Counted from the first letter of the stretch, positions 28,593 through 40,439 are shown. The stretch: DNA of 64,000 nt from Cristatella mucedo (GCA_009760855.2 WPIO01000322.1:27065-91064), one strand, 5' to 3'. Numbers and translations: made by a program. The notes: generated by a model from the letters alone, not told the origin.

Positions 28593-29045
28593 ATGCTTGT
28601 GCAGATCACATTGTTTGCAGTCCTTCTGCTCGTGGCCTACTCATTCGCTGATGAAGCAAAGGACAACTTCGAGGCAGCGGACTTGGATGAAACAGACCTC
28701 GAAGAAAAGAGATTACGTCGTAAATATTGTTTTGTTGTGCAGTGTAAATTAGAGCCTTCCTGAATACGAGGTGGTCGTATGATGCTAGTGGTATCGTGAT
28801 CTAACATTCCATACATTTATTTACGCAGCTGTCGTCTAAACCAACTGGAGTCACTATGGAATGTCAGTTTTCATGTTACTTTATGAATGGCCTTTCTCGA
28901 ATAACGTATTCTTCGTTTTCGTTGCAGTTTCTAATTTATGTGCATCTTACGGCGGAAAGTGCTCACCATTTAAAAAGACGTGCCATTACCCAAAAAACTG
29001 ACCAATAAGTACCTATGTCCTGGTCGCTGGCAATGCTGCATTTAA
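28593..29045 (+). pseudogene. Secreted cysteine-rich (defensin/toxin-like) peptide gene, two exons, frame broken
   Basis: Exon 1 starts at the ATG at 28,593. Residues 1-19 form a signal peptide (LFAVLLLVAYSFA, small residue before the likely cut). Residues 20-38 are acidic (Asp/Glu-rich propeptide), and Lys39-Arg40 is a dibasic processing site. Two GTAAAT donors in the same phase lie at 28,720 and 28,744; otherwise the frame stops at 28,761 after 56 codons. Exon 2 begins after the acceptor TTGCAG ending at 28,927. It carries Cys codons at 28,939, 28,960 and 28,981, stops at 28,999, and has three more Cys codons (29,016, 29,034, 29,037) in another frame before a TAA at 29,043. The break lies at a six-A run (28,992-28,997). 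Two paralogues have one more base there. It is either a recent pseudogene or an assembly error. The layout (signal, acidic pro-part, KR, CC-ending cysteine core) is like defensin-type antimicrobial peptides or cnidarian-style toxins; which one is not decidable here. Confidence 0.65.
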
Positions 29046-29167
29046 CCAACTACTTCTCTGACGTGGCCAGGAATGTGAGTTGAACTAGCTAGCTTCGTTA
29101 TTAGGTATTAAAAAATGAGAACATGCTGACAAAAACTCATAAATAAGAATGCTGACTTGATATTGTA

Positions 29168-29205
<38 letters not shown>

Positions 29206-29298
29206 TGCATTTCACTTTACAGCAAATGTAAAGCGCCTAGAGAGAGATTAAGTTCTCTGAGGGTGCTTAATCACGTGAGTTATATATATATATATATA
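29168..29298. repeat. (AT)n microsatellites flanking a LINE tail
   Basis: AT dinucleotide tracts at about 29,168-29,200 and 29,278-29,298 enclose the short LINE terminus described separately. Confidence 0.9.
29200..29280 (+). mobile_element. Solo LINE 3' tail
   Basis: Only the last about 80 bases of the LINE are present: TTGCATTTCACTTTACAGCA, then the nested hairpin AAAGCGCCTAGAGAGAGATT...TCTCTGAGGGTGCTTAATCA. No protein-coding part is attached. This is an extreme 5' truncation, lying just 3' of the peptide gene. Confidence 0.85.
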
Positions 29299-31324
29299 CA
29301 TATTTATATATATAGTTGTGTTTATTTATTTATTAATATCACAATGACTCTAGCATGCCAAGCTATCAAACGTCAAAGGTATGCAGCATCTCTGGTGGAC
29401 ACATTCAATGGTAACTTCTGACCTCTCCTTTGAATAGTGGAGTCTAAGTTAGAGACAGAGACACACAGAGACGAATGGATGAAGGGATACGGAAAGAAAG
29501 AGCGACACACAAACGTGGAAAGCATAGACAAAGAGAGACAGATAGAACATGACACCGAATAAAAAAATATAAGAAGAAAATAAAATGGCGAGAATTCTGA
29601 GAGAAAAATGAAAAGAGTTTCTTTTCAGAGATCCAGGGAGACAGGGAGGCTGCCAGCAAGAACGACAGAGTGATAGAGGACTATTAATACTGATAGCTAC
29701 AGAGACCACGAAAAAAGAATGCAGATAGAAGGATGCGGCTGGACACATTTAGAAAAGTAAAAACCTCAATCGAAGGTGAAAGGCATCCATATGAGCATTT
29801 TTTAATATATTTTCCGGGCATCTTATTCGTTAAATAGCAGAAACCTTTTCAAACGGAGAATATGCTCTGGCCAAAATTTGCCCAGATTTGGAAATTAACA
29901 CAAGTTATGACGTAAACGGCAGAACTACCAATTCTGAAGCTATAATATAGTTGTATATTGTTTGTTTTAAAATGTATTATTTATTCATTAATTATATATT
30001 ACTTTTGACGTAATTATTCCGATGTGTTGCCAGTGGACGTATTTAGATGGTGTTTTCTGCAGGAAGAGCAATAATGGCAGAATTTTTTTTACGACAAATC
30101 GGTCGTTCGATACTTGCTAAACACTGTTGAAGACACTTTAATACGCAGTACGGTGACTTGCTGCGTGTGAAAATTCAATTCGTTTCACGATATTAAGTTT
30201 GCTCCACCATGATTGCCATTTATCTGACGTAGGATCGACTGAGAGGCTGCATTCTTATTCGGTAAAGATTGCATAACGACCACACTGCCGATGATCCAGG
30301 GAACACGCTTTATTGCACTAATCAATGCTCAATTCAATGTTCTTGCGAACGGACAGAGACAGAAGGAAGCGTCATTTCTCAAATTCTGTCAGTTTTAATT
30401 TAACTTCAAGAAAACCTTTCGCATCCAGCTTATCTAGCATATATTTAATTTTATGACGAGATTTTACTTATTCAACTTACGTACAGGCTGGGTGTGTAGA
30501 TAAAATCACAGCAAGCAAGAGACTCACGAGGACCATCCTCAAAGCAATAACCTGCCACTTTACAGTCAAGTCTTTTTTAATTGCAGAAATATTCAGATTT
30601 GCTAATTATATGCATTTTATATTTCAAACCGGCGTGGCATTAGCAAATACAGAGTAACAAACTGCAGAAACGTCGCTTTTCTAGAAATAATTACGTTATC
30701 TTAATTAGATACTCAAAGTCAAAGTTGACGGTATGGCTACAATTGATAATAGTAAAGCTTAATTCTCAGACTTCGTCAATGTTCCTAATTTCTGGTAAAA
30801 TGAACGTATTTAGAACCATTATATCGACAGACAATACATGGATGGTAAATGAATAGAAAAAAGGTCAGCAGGAACATAAATGCATTCAGCAAGCTTCACG
30901 ACACATGTGAAAAATCACAAGAACTTTACGAGTATTACGAGAAAAGAGTGCATTTTAGCGTGCAGCAACTTTTTAAAAGCAGTCTTTCTTGAAACATCAG
31001 TTAAGATTGAATGTCCAGATGGAGGCGTCACAGCGAAAGACCCAATCAACAAGATTTTATGAGCCCCTGAAACAGTTTAGGTCGGCTAAACAGTTAGTCA
31101 GATGCTTTGCCTGCTGGAGAAATCGTTCTGATACATAGCCTAAAACAAAAATGAGCATTCTGAAAAAGAGCTACACAAAATGAGGTTCAAGAATTATTTT
31201 ATTGAAAGTCTTTTCAAGTCCGATGTAGATTTTGTGATTGAGCTACTGCTATGCTTATGGCATTAGAACCTAGGCAGTAAAGTTTTGTTTAGCTGACTCG
31301 TAATCTAATTGGCTCATTTGGCAG

Positions 31325-31480
31325 CCCAGACTTCATCTCAAGCAAGAGAGTGAAAGTGTGAAGATAAGCTGAGTCAGGAGAACAGTTGAGGTAGTGAGTA
31401 GCATGAAAGGAGAATTTTAGGATGGCTGAAAAGGTTGTGTCATAGTCTAATGCAGGAGAGGAGTTCCCTTGTGCATTTTT
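31325..31480 (+). repeat. Dispersed ~300-base repeat, copy 2 (partial)
   Basis: Matches the second half of copy 1: CAAGCAAGAGAGTG, GAGTCAGGAGAACAGTTGAG, GTAGTGAGTAGCATG, GGCTGAAAAGG and CAGGAGAGGAGTT. It is more diverged than the copy at 59,330. Confidence 0.65.
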
Positions 31481-31611
31481 ACGACCCTCATCGATTGGTT
31501 ACTCCAAGCCGACAATTATTTACAGCGAACTACATGCTGTGGCGATTGGCATTAATGGTCTCTCATTTACTATTCAAATTATGTTTTTGAATTAGCTAAC
31601 ATATCTGTATC

Positions 31612-31633
31612 TATATATATATATATTTGTATA

Positions 31634-31690
<57 letters not shown>
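31612..31690. repeat. Interrupted (TA)n microsatellite
   Basis: TA repeats broken once by TTGTATATCTG at about 31,627-31,637. Further TG-rich sequence follows at about 31,740-31,820. Confidence 0.93.
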
Positions 31691-31694
<4 letters not shown>

Positions 31695-33283
31695 GTTTTG
31701 GTTGGATTACATATTCCAAATATATTTATATATACACATACTTACATGTGAGGGTGTGTATGTATGTGTGTGAGCCTGCTTGAGTGCAAGCTTTTGCAGA
31801 TGAGTGTGTGTGTGAGTGCGTGCACGCTTTCATTTATTTTTAACTAGAGTTTATTGCATGCAATGAAGCAAATGCATTATGAACTGGCACAACAAAGGAA
31901 GCTCTTAGTCGAGTTACCCTTGGACCTTCATGACCCTCAGGTCGAGCTTATTTTTAGTCAATTGTAAGTCCCCTCAGCGAGTGCAACAGTCAGTAAGTGA
32001 ACTGAAATTGAAACCTTAAATGTGGCTAGGGAATCCAAAATCTGCTAACACTCATAAGACACAAAATTACAAATTCAGGAAAGCAATCTGGGGCTCTCAA
32101 TCGCTTTTCTCTACCTGGCTAATCACTTAAACCATCGTTGCAGTAAACTGAAATGCCGTTTGCACTAGGTCGGTGCTTCAGTCCCGGTTCTGGCACTTTA
32201 ACTGATCGATCTGTTGGAGGTTCTAAAAGCACTTTCTTGGGTGGAAGATTTATGTAACCACAATCTGCACTCTTTGTCGTTTGCATGTTTCGTCATTAGC
32301 GGGCTACACAGCCTTGTACAATGCAGCAGTCAAACTTCAGTTGACCAGGTAGTTGACGTCAAAATGGGTCGCTCTACGTTTTGCATCACCAATTCTCTTA
32401 ACTGATCCACTCTTTGATTACTAAAGTGCATCAAGTGAATTTCCCACCGTATAGCTACCACTCTCTATGAAAATGATTGTCGTCATGATTATTTTCAGGA
32501 ATGCAAAATCAAACCGCCATAAAAGCCACTTAATTATTGCAATGATTTCATGAAATTGAAAATTTATTTTTAAAAATATATTGAAAATTAAGTATAGTTA
32601 ATGCAGGGTTTTAATGAGCATTAAAAACTTGCCTAACGTAGAACAGTCTCTAAAAATATATACCAATTATCTTGGATAATGATTGCAGCTTATAGTCATT
32701 GCAGCACATTCAAATTGTCTATAGTTTTCAGTTACATAAATACACACAGTTGTATTCTCCTTGACCTTTTTTTAGCAGAGCTCCTTTGGGTCAAACCGGG
32801 CCGGCAATGGTGGTGGAAAAAACCTAGGTTTCTGTTGCTAAATTAAATTCGAGAGTTTTAAGGTAATTTCTTGATTCAGTGTTGGCCGGGGTCAATTATC
32901 TAAATCTATCTCGCATGGCGCTTGGTTGTTCGTGGTAAACCCAATAAGGGAGCCTAAGGCTTCATTGGTCGCATTAACACCTCAATGTCTACACTTAACC
33001 AGGTCACTAGTGATCTAGTCCTGAAGTTTGTATCTCAATCAAAGAAGACAACAAGTCCTCCTCTAGACCGTAATCCCACAGTCCTGCTCCTACATTGCAA
33101 TGATCTGCTGCTGCCATGAATAACTAACATCATTATAGGTCATTAGCCTAAGGTGATGTCCCACACCTTAAAAACAATGCTGTGGTCAGGCTACTTTTCA
33201 AGAAAGCAACACTAGACCAAGAGAACGTAAGCAACTAACGCCCAGTCTCCCTTTTACCATTCCTTTCAAAGACACTCGAACGG

Positions 33284-33901
33284 GTGATGGTGGACCAGCT
33301 GAACTCATATATCGAAACCTCAAACCTTCCTAGTAAGTTCCAGTCTAACTTAAGAGCTAATCACTCCACAGAGTCAGTATTGATGAGGGTATACAACGAC
33401 CTACTTAGGAAAGCAGACATAGGTAGAGTGTCTCTGCTCGTTTTGCTCGATCTTTCGGCAGCTTTCGATACCATCGATCACAAAGTTCTTCTAGAGCACC
33501 ACGCATCTCGCTTGTGTATCACTAGCACTGCTCTGCAATGGTTCAGGTTCTATCTTAGTGGGAGACTCCAGAGAATTGATATTAACGTACAAAAATTATC
33601 CGAGGTGCCTCCGAAATATGGGCTACCTCTGGGCTCCGTGTTAGGTCAGGTTCTTTTCACGGTGTATACTCTCTCTCATGCTGATGTTATTGCCAAGCAC
33701 AATCTAGGCTTTCGCTTTAATGCCGATGACACTCAGTTGTACCTTAGATTTGATCCCTCCCAGCCTTCGTGCACCTCAAATTCTCTAAACTCACTTGCTG
33801 CATGCATTGATGACATCCGCAGATGGATGGCAGCAAATTTTCTAAAACTAAACGATGACAAAACTAACTTATTAGTTATGGGCAAGCCCAGTGTGATTTA
33901 G
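33284..33901 (+). pseudogene. LINE reverse transcriptase, longest open frame (205 codons)
   Basis: The longest continuous RT frame in the window. Residues 1-40 hold VDQLNSYIETSNLPSKFQSN and the NHSTESVL block. Motif A (LLVLLDLSAAFDTIDHKVLL) lies at about 50-70, WFRFYLSGRLQRIDIN at about 88-103, the KYGLPLGSVLGQVLF turn (Gln of PQG changed to Leu) at about 111-125, and motif C (FRFNADDTQLYL, Tyr replaced by Asn) at about 143-154. The thumb-side block FLKLNDDKTNLLVMGKPSVI ends in a TAG. The changes at PQG and YADD are expected to weaken or abolish catalysis. The upstream part is in another frame, so this is a dead gene fragment. Confidence 0.87.
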
Positions 33902-34093
33902 AGATTGGAAAGGCTGTCTCTCAAAATTGGCTCTGCCATCATATCTCCTGTTGAATCAGCTCGAAATCTAGGTGTCATCTTCCAAAGTGACCTCTCGTTA
34001 GACGACCATATCAGCTCCACAGTCAAATCTGATTATTTTTAGCTTCATAACATTTCTAAAATTCGGGATTGTTTACAAGGGGATACCACGTCT

Positions 34094-34552
34094 ATGCTGG
34101 TCCATGCATTCGTGACATCCCGTCTCGACTTCTGCAACTCACTGCTTACTGGCTCACCACCATTTGCGATCAGCCGATTGCAGCTTGTGCAAAGCTTTAC
34201 CCCTAAGCGTGTCTGTCGTGAGCGTCGAAGTTGCCGCCTTACACCACTTCTCATCGACCTGCACTTGCTACCAGTCGAGCAACGGATTGACTTCAAGGTT
34301 TTGTCGCTCACGTTTAGGTCACTTCATTCTTTAGCTCAAGCCAATCTCTCAGATACACTCCCCCACCAGGCCAAGCATCGTACAACCTGCTTTTCGGAAT
34401 TCAACAGTTTACCTCGTACAAACCTCAAATCCTTTGGAGACCGTGCATCTAGTTCGTATATGCTCCCTAAGCCTCGAAATTCCTCCCGACTTAAGTCAGA
34501 ACAACCCCTGACTAGACCACGTTTAAAAAGAACTTTAAACACACCTATTTAG
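34094..34552 (+). pseudogene. LINE ORF2 C-terminal domain remnant
   Basis: Continuation of the element above after frame breaks: HAFVTSRLDFCNSLLTGSPP, ISRLQLVQSF, the LIDLHLLPVEQRIDFKVLSL block, HQAKHRTTCFSEFNSLPRTN and SFGDRASSSYMLPKPRNS. It diverges into a shifted end. No start codon or promoter of its own. Confidence 0.8.
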
Positions 34553-37221
34553 GACAGCATTTGGTTGGTCCCTGTGACTCGTCCTTCATGTGCTTACGTG
34601 AGCTGACACTGTGCATGCTGCCACTAACCACATTTGCATGCTGACCCTATCAATGTCACCCCTAACCACGCTGTTCATGTTGTTTATCAAGCATGATATT
34701 ACTTACGATTCAATCGCGTTTCCCTTTGCAGCAAATGCAACGCACCTAGGAAGCGATTGAATTCTCTGAGTGCGATGTATCAAGTGCGTTACTATCATTT
34801 TTATTTTAGTTATTATAGACTAAGCAGTTCCTGAAGATGAACTGCGAGTCGAAGGAAGCTGGCATATAACCCACGTGAACGTGATGTAAATGATTCTGTT
34901 GAATATGCTTAATCATTACATACCCACAATCTTGACGTCATAAGTCGTTGAAAGTCGTTTAGGGTCTAGATGTGGCCGCAGGCATGACTTAATTAGTAGG
35001 AATGGCAGTTAATTTTCCATCAAAAATAATGAATAAGAACCCTACATATTGATGGATGTTACAAAAATTATTATTACAACAATATTATCAGTAAAGCAAA
35101 GTTCACTACTTGCGGAATAGCAACTCTGATGCATAGTGAAGTTAGTTAGTTTTATGTCACTTCCGGATGTAGCGCTTGCCATCGTGCCGCCTGACCGTAA
35201 CATTGCGAGCAGACTATCTCGGTGTTATTAGTCATGGATACCATCGCAGCCTCTACATTGTTAACCTGGTCTACGTCTTTTAGGTGTAATTTATATAAAA
35301 ACTGACTACGTCTTAAGGAATGCCAGGCTGTATACACTTTATGATGTCATTAGTTGGAAAATGCAATGCCTTAGCAGGCAAACTCAGTTTGTCGTTACCG
35401 AAATATAGCTAAATTAAAACATTTAGCACTAGACCGATTCCTACATGATGGGATCACATGTTAATAGGTTTAGAAAATTTTTCAAATTAAATTAGCTTGT
35501 TCGTTTCTCAGGTAGAGTTTGTATTTATTCGGTAAATCAAGGCTTTCAATGCAACTAACTTAGATTTACGAGCAGGTGGGTTTGGGCCTAGAGCGAATGT
35601 CTGGTTGCTCTATCAGTTACCATGCAGCCGGCTGATGTAGAGAACTAAAAGTTACTTAAGAAACTTCGAATACAATTAACCGCTTGATAGAGAGCCGATA
35701 AAAGTCTTCTAGACCCACTGTGTTATGACGGTAATGAAGTCTTGTCACTCAAGCCAGCATTTCTGAGTATGAAATATTGTACGAACTGTGAATGGAAGAA
35801 TCAAAAGTTATTATCACCACATATATACTTATGAATATTGCTGTTATTGACTTATTGCGCAACCCCTGCCTAAGATAATGCATTGCTTGAAAAGTTGGTG
35901 GACTTTACTTCGGATGCATTCTGTTTATCTACTGTAATTTTGATTTACAACGAGGCAACCAGGTTTTTCACAGGTGCTACATATACTTGCTGGAAGAGCA
36001 TCGATTTCGATGATTGAGCGTTATAATTTAGGACGAAAAACTAGCTTGACCGATCAATAATGTGCTAAATCCATGCAGCAGGGGATTTTATGAACCTTCA
36101 CATGCCGTTATGCAAGGAGCGCAAAAAGCATTGTTACTACTCTTAGTTACCTAAAAGCTACTAACGGCCTAGATTCCGCCAGGATATCTCAATGGCATTG
36201 CACGGAGTGCTAACTTAAAAAAGGAGCTATATATCCAGCTGGCTAGTACGTGAAATGATAGGGTGGTTGGTCTCAATGCATTGCTCACGGGACTAACGCT
36301 CTCGAGCTCCTATGAAGAGGTTTGACCTGACTCATTTCAATGCAGTGCTAGTGATGCCCGGGTGATGTGGGATATGCTTGCTAATCCCTTGGAAAGGACT
36401 ACTATCAATTGCTCCTTAAAGATCTACCTGAACGACTAGATGAACATGTCGAGATCACTAGCTTACAATGTTAGAAAAGAGTCGTGGGCTGCTCTGTGTA
36501 GGATTGCCCACATGGCGAGAAACAGAAAGTGGCCTCGGTTGCTAATATCTAATTGTGATAATTTTATTCAATTGCCAAGTAACCGGCATCTAGGCAGGTG
36601 CAATTTCTGAATTAAGGCTAAAAACATACGCGTCGTATAATCTTAGTCTTGCCTAATCTCCCTGGAGTTTAGACACTATATGTGTGTTCCGGTAGGCTGT
36701 TCATTTTATACAAATAAGATAAGGTCAATAGAGTCAATCCTGAATGGAATCAGTGAACTACGCCTTATAGTCTAGAAGGAGAAGTCCGGCTGGAGTGAAC
36801 TGACGGAACAAGTCTAGTACGAATGATGTCGGAATAAGTAATGGACTCTGTAATCATTATAACTCACTGCCGAAGAACTTGGAGAGCTACTTTACAGCTT
36901 GTCACTAATGTGTTTCAGCTGCAATCGCAACCAAGAGAAAATTATTTGACTGGTTTTAGTTGAGTTCGAGCCTCTTTTATTTTGGGAGTGTGATAAATAC
37001 AGTCATCTCGCTATTGCCTTCCTTGAACTCAAACTTTGATGTTTTAGAGCCAATAATGTGCTATTTCATATAGCAACCGTAATCACTTTACTCAAAATTA
37101 AAACTGTGAAAACCAATGGCACAACTACTAGCCCTCATTGGTGGCACAAATGCGGTGCAAGTTTTAGAGCTATACAACTATCTCAATGACTTCACTGCTT
37201 GACAGAAAACCAGAGAACTTG

Positions 37222-37672
37222 ATGAACTTACAGATAACTAAGTTTGCAGTCCTTCTGCTCGTGGGCTACTCATTCGCTGATAAAGCAAAGAAACCCTTAG
37301 ATGCTATAGTGTTGAATTTAACCCAACTCGACGAGAAAATAAAACATTGTACATTTATGTTGCCTGTGCAGTGCAAATTAATAGCTTACTTGCATATGAG
37401 GTATTTGCTTTTTGTAGGGGCATCGTGAGCTGCTACTGAATAAATTTATTTATGTCCCTGTTAGCTTATACAACCAGAGTAACAATATATAGTCAATCTT
37501 TCATTACTGAATGTATACACTTTCTCAAATTACGTTCGCTTTCTTTTGTTTGCGGTTCTTAAATCATGTGCTGTTCAGTGCGGAAAGTGCTGACGCTTAA
37601 TAAAGAAGTGCCATTACCCGAGATCGTTGACCTATTAGTACCTACATCAGGGTCGCCGGGCATGCTGAATGT
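37222..37672 (+). pseudogene. Cysteine-rich secreted peptide pseudogene, copy in unit 3
   Basis: Exon 1 from the ATG at 37,222 keeps the signal peptide (FAVLLLVGYSFADKAKK) but has lost the acidic propeptide pattern and the Lys-Arg site. One candidate donor is GTACAT, and the other has become GCAAAT. The acceptor is destroyed: GCAG has become GCGG at 37,552-37,555. Exon 2 (from 37,556) keeps Cys codons at 37,567, 37,579 and 37,588 and later ones, but has in-frame stops at 37,591, at a TAG about 50 bases on, and at a TGA near the end. From the CCN codon after the third family cysteine to the next cysteine position it keeps 30 bases, one more than the copy at 28,593. Without function. Confidence 0.75.
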
Positions 37673-37796
37673 AACCAACTGCTTCTCTGATGTAGTTAGG
37701 AAGGTATGTTGAGCTTTTGTCTTGATAAGGTTTTGCAATATTATTATATTTTAAATGAAAAGACGCACATAAAACGCTATATTGAATCTAGTATAC

Positions 37797-37804
37797 ACGC
37801 ACAC

Positions 37805-37875
<71 letters not shown>
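37797..37875. repeat. (CA)n(TA)n compound microsatellite
   Basis: ACAC repeats at about 37,797-37,844 pass directly into TA repeats to about 37,875. Reading frames across it are artefacts. Confidence 0.96.
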
Positions 37876-37878
<3 letters not shown>

Positions 37879-39448
37879 ACATATATTGTTATGATACTGA
37901 CTTTAAATATGCGAAACAATCCAATGGCAAAGGTCGCATGCATCTTTACTGTGCATACTTAGTGGCAAAACATGACTGTTTCGATTCAATTGTTGAGATT
38001 TAAATTAGAAACGGAAGCACATAGAGACGAATGAACAGAGGTGCAGGGAGAAAGAGCGACAAAGAGACTTAGTGACATGGGTATGGAGAGAACGAAAGAT
38101 TGAGAGACGAAATGACGAGAATTCAGCGAATAAAGTAAACAAATTCAGATTGCTAATGAGAGAGGGAGCGAGTGGGGCAGCCATTAAGAGCATTGGCTTC
38201 ATAGAGGGCTAGTGAAACAGTACAGTGACGATCACACAGAATGCAGATAGAAGGGTGCGGACGTGACAGAGGTAGCAAAGGTACTGCCTTGTTTGGACCT
38301 GAATGGTATCCTATTTACATTTTTCAACCGACTTTACAGTCATCCTAGAGTCTTAGAAGTTGGCTAGCACCAACCCATTTATATTGAGTATGGGCTTTCA
38401 CAAAAAAATATGCTAACGTTGGTGAATTTAGTTTACAGAAATATCAAGAAGAGTAAAGCAACCTATCCTTAAGTTAGTCATTCTTCTCCCATAATATTTC
38501 AAGTGGTCGTATACAGCTGATGATGCCTACAGGAGAGCACTAACGGCGGAATTTGTTTACCACTCATTTCTCGTTTTAGAGAAGTAACTTAGCACCAGTT
38601 TTACAAGAAATGCTAGAACACGGTTCGGGTACTTGCTTGGCGTGAATGTTCAACTTTCTTCAGGATATTTACTTTGCTTAATCGTGATCACAGTTTTTTT
38701 CTGATATAGGGTCTCCCGGGAGCTTGCATTACTGTTCGGTAAAGATCGCCAAACAACCTTGCATCAGATAATCTTGTGATTAACAGTTATTACTAAGATC
38801 GAAATTTCAAATCACTCTTCTTGCCAAAGAACAAAACAAAAAGGGCATGACAATGCTCAAATTCTGTCAGTTAAAGTTTAACTGCAATACAATCTTTCGT
38901 ATCCAGCATAGCTAGCATGAATTTAATAAACCGAAGCGAACGTACTTTTGCAACTTGAGTACAACTGGTGTATAAATAGACTTACGGTAAGCAAAGGGAC
39001 TCATGAAGACCCATGCAAACATTTGCAAATCATATGGATTTTTAATTACATACTAACGAGACAGTTGCTAACACAGAGTAATCGACTACTGACACTGCTC
39101 ATCCCTAAAAATGTACATCGTCCTAATGAGATAATACAGGTCCATGTCGACGATGTCAATGCAGTTGATAATTACAGTAATTAACAATAAATGTCAATGC
39201 AGTCGATAATAATAACCATGCAAGAACAGTTCCTTGAGAACGGTGCACCTATATTTTGTTTATATTATATAACACAGATGCTGGCAGAGCCAATTTCCAG
39301 CTTCAGCTATTTACACTAGAATTTGAGGCTCTGCGGCCATTACCTTTGAAAATATATGCTGCCAGCTGAGAGCTAAAATTAAGACTACTATGTGAAGGTA
39401 AGTTTAATATAAATTAAGGTGCCTGAGAAGAAATTTGTATCATCGAGC

Positions 39449-39605
39449 TGGTTTGGTCTAGCGGTTAAGGTGCACACCCCGACCAAGGTCTGACTGAGGT
39501 CGAGGGCTCAAGCCCCGAGGCATATGTGAAGTGCCTGAATAGAGATTAAATTCTCTTGGGGCACTATACAAATTATACAAACATTATTATTTATTATACA
39601 AACAA
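39449..39605 (+). mobile_element. tRNA-derived SINE, family B
   Basis: Best copy. The tRNA-like head has TTGGTCTAGCGGTTAAGG (box A) and GGGCTCAAGCCCC (box B), joined to GTGAAGTGCCTGAATAGAGA and TTAAATTCTCTTGGGGCACT, then an AT/ATT-rich end. The tail has the same nested hairpin plan as the LINE 3' end. It lies between duplication units 3 and 4. Confidence 0.87.
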
Positions 39606-39609
39606 ATTA

Positions 39610-40435
39610 TTATATTTTTAATAGCAATAGATTTTATCAATAGTTTCAAGAAGTTGGCTTGTCAAAGATTATTTACATTTCTCATGCAGTTGTTGTTAAC
39701 GAGAATATATACACCTGTTTTCATCGATGCTTAGGAGTATTTCCACAAGATAGAACCTAAGTTAGACCTACAAATATGTGTAAACATACAAATGTAAATA
39801 TATTTCTGCAAAGTAAATAAGGAGTGGGCCTTGAACTGCCGTTTGCTGCTGGTTGGTATGGGCGAAGCAGGAAGGCCGACACCCGACTAGGCCCCGGCCA
39901 ATAGGGTTTCTGCTTTTATGATTTCATTACCTACCCATGAAACGGAAATTCGATATCGAGTTGGCTTGTATTTTTTGAATATAACATATATTTGGTAGTT
40001 TGAACTTATATTCTGTGGGTCCATTTACGGCTGAGTACATTTACAAAATTCCCCAAGGATGCTCCGTTCCAGAGGTCAGGGTTTTAAAAAAAAATCCGTT
40101 GAACTGGATGTACAGCTTCTGGTTATAGTATGTATTTCTTGCAAAACATCTTTGTTTACCATGTTCAGGTCATCTGCCAACCACCACAATTTGGGATTGG
40201 ATTTATGGCTGGTTTATCTTTTAACAGGCAAATTTCCGAAGAACAGAACATTTTTGGATATTTGTTTAAATTTCCCCTCAACTAATAAGCACGTCAGATC
40301 GTGCACAATGGTAACATTTCAACAGTGTATATATTTAGGACACAGACTTTGTATATTGCATAATTTATTTGCATACAACCTTAGTTTAAGCTAATCTCTA
40401 TTCATGAGCTTTACGTACACGGGCAACAATTCAAC
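39610..40435. other. No recognisable gene
   Basis: A 111-codon frame at 40,059-40,394 shows no signal peptide or family motif and has no paralogue in the window. I regard it as chance in AT-rich sequence. Confidence 0.4.
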
Positions 40436-40439
40436 GTTC

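Larger units (their letters stand above)
26095..30900 (+). repeat. Segmental duplication unit 2
   Basis: The best preserved unit around the peptide gene. Matches to unit 3 are offset by roughly 8.6-8.9 kb: GTATTTATTCAGTAGCTCAAG (26,648) with the equivalent at 35,519; AGAAACTTCGAATAC (26,786 and 35,658); GATGATTGAACGTTA (27,374 and 36,010); the peptide promoter and exons (28,500-29,045 and 37,135-37,672); the GAGACGAATG purine-rich block (29,468 and 38,022); and AATTCTGTCAGTT (30,386 and 38,865). No other gene is apparent within it. Confidence 0.8.
30901..32755. other. Spacer between duplication units 2 and 3
   Basis: Apart from the dispersed repeat at 31,325 and the TA tract at 31,612, I see no gene. 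Short plus-strand frames at 30,880 and 32,214 show no motif. Confidence 0.45.
32965..34805 (+). mobile_element. 5'-truncated LINE (CR1/L2-like), nearly complete RT
   Basis: Begins near the LNQVTSDLVLKFVSQSKK block and runs through the whole RT domain and C-terminal region to a diverged hairpin (34,738-34,790, GCGCC mutated to GCACC) and a short AT-rich end. It splits duplication unit 3 near its start, so it integrated after the duplication or in one unit only. Confidence 0.9.
32760..39200 (+). repeat. Segmental duplication unit 3
   Basis: Begins with sequence resembling units 1 and 4 (GGGCCGGCAATGG..., TTTTAAGGTAATTTCTTGAT near 32,858, compare 19,802). It is split by the LINE at 32,965-34,805 and continues at 34,830 (GCAGTTCCTGAAGATG) through the degraded peptide gene at 37,222 and the purine-rich block at 38,005 to about 39,200. 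Close parallels to unit 2 are listed under that entry. The unit gained a CA/TA microsatellite downstream of the peptide gene. Confidence 0.75.

Noticed and set aside
39449-39520. Possible tRNA gene
   Set aside because: Promoter boxes are present, but the sequence continues into a LINE-like tail and recurs as a family; it is a tRNA-derived SINE and not a functional tRNA.
40059-40394. 111-codon frame between duplication units
   Set aside because: AT-rich, no motif, no counterpart at the matching place of other units.
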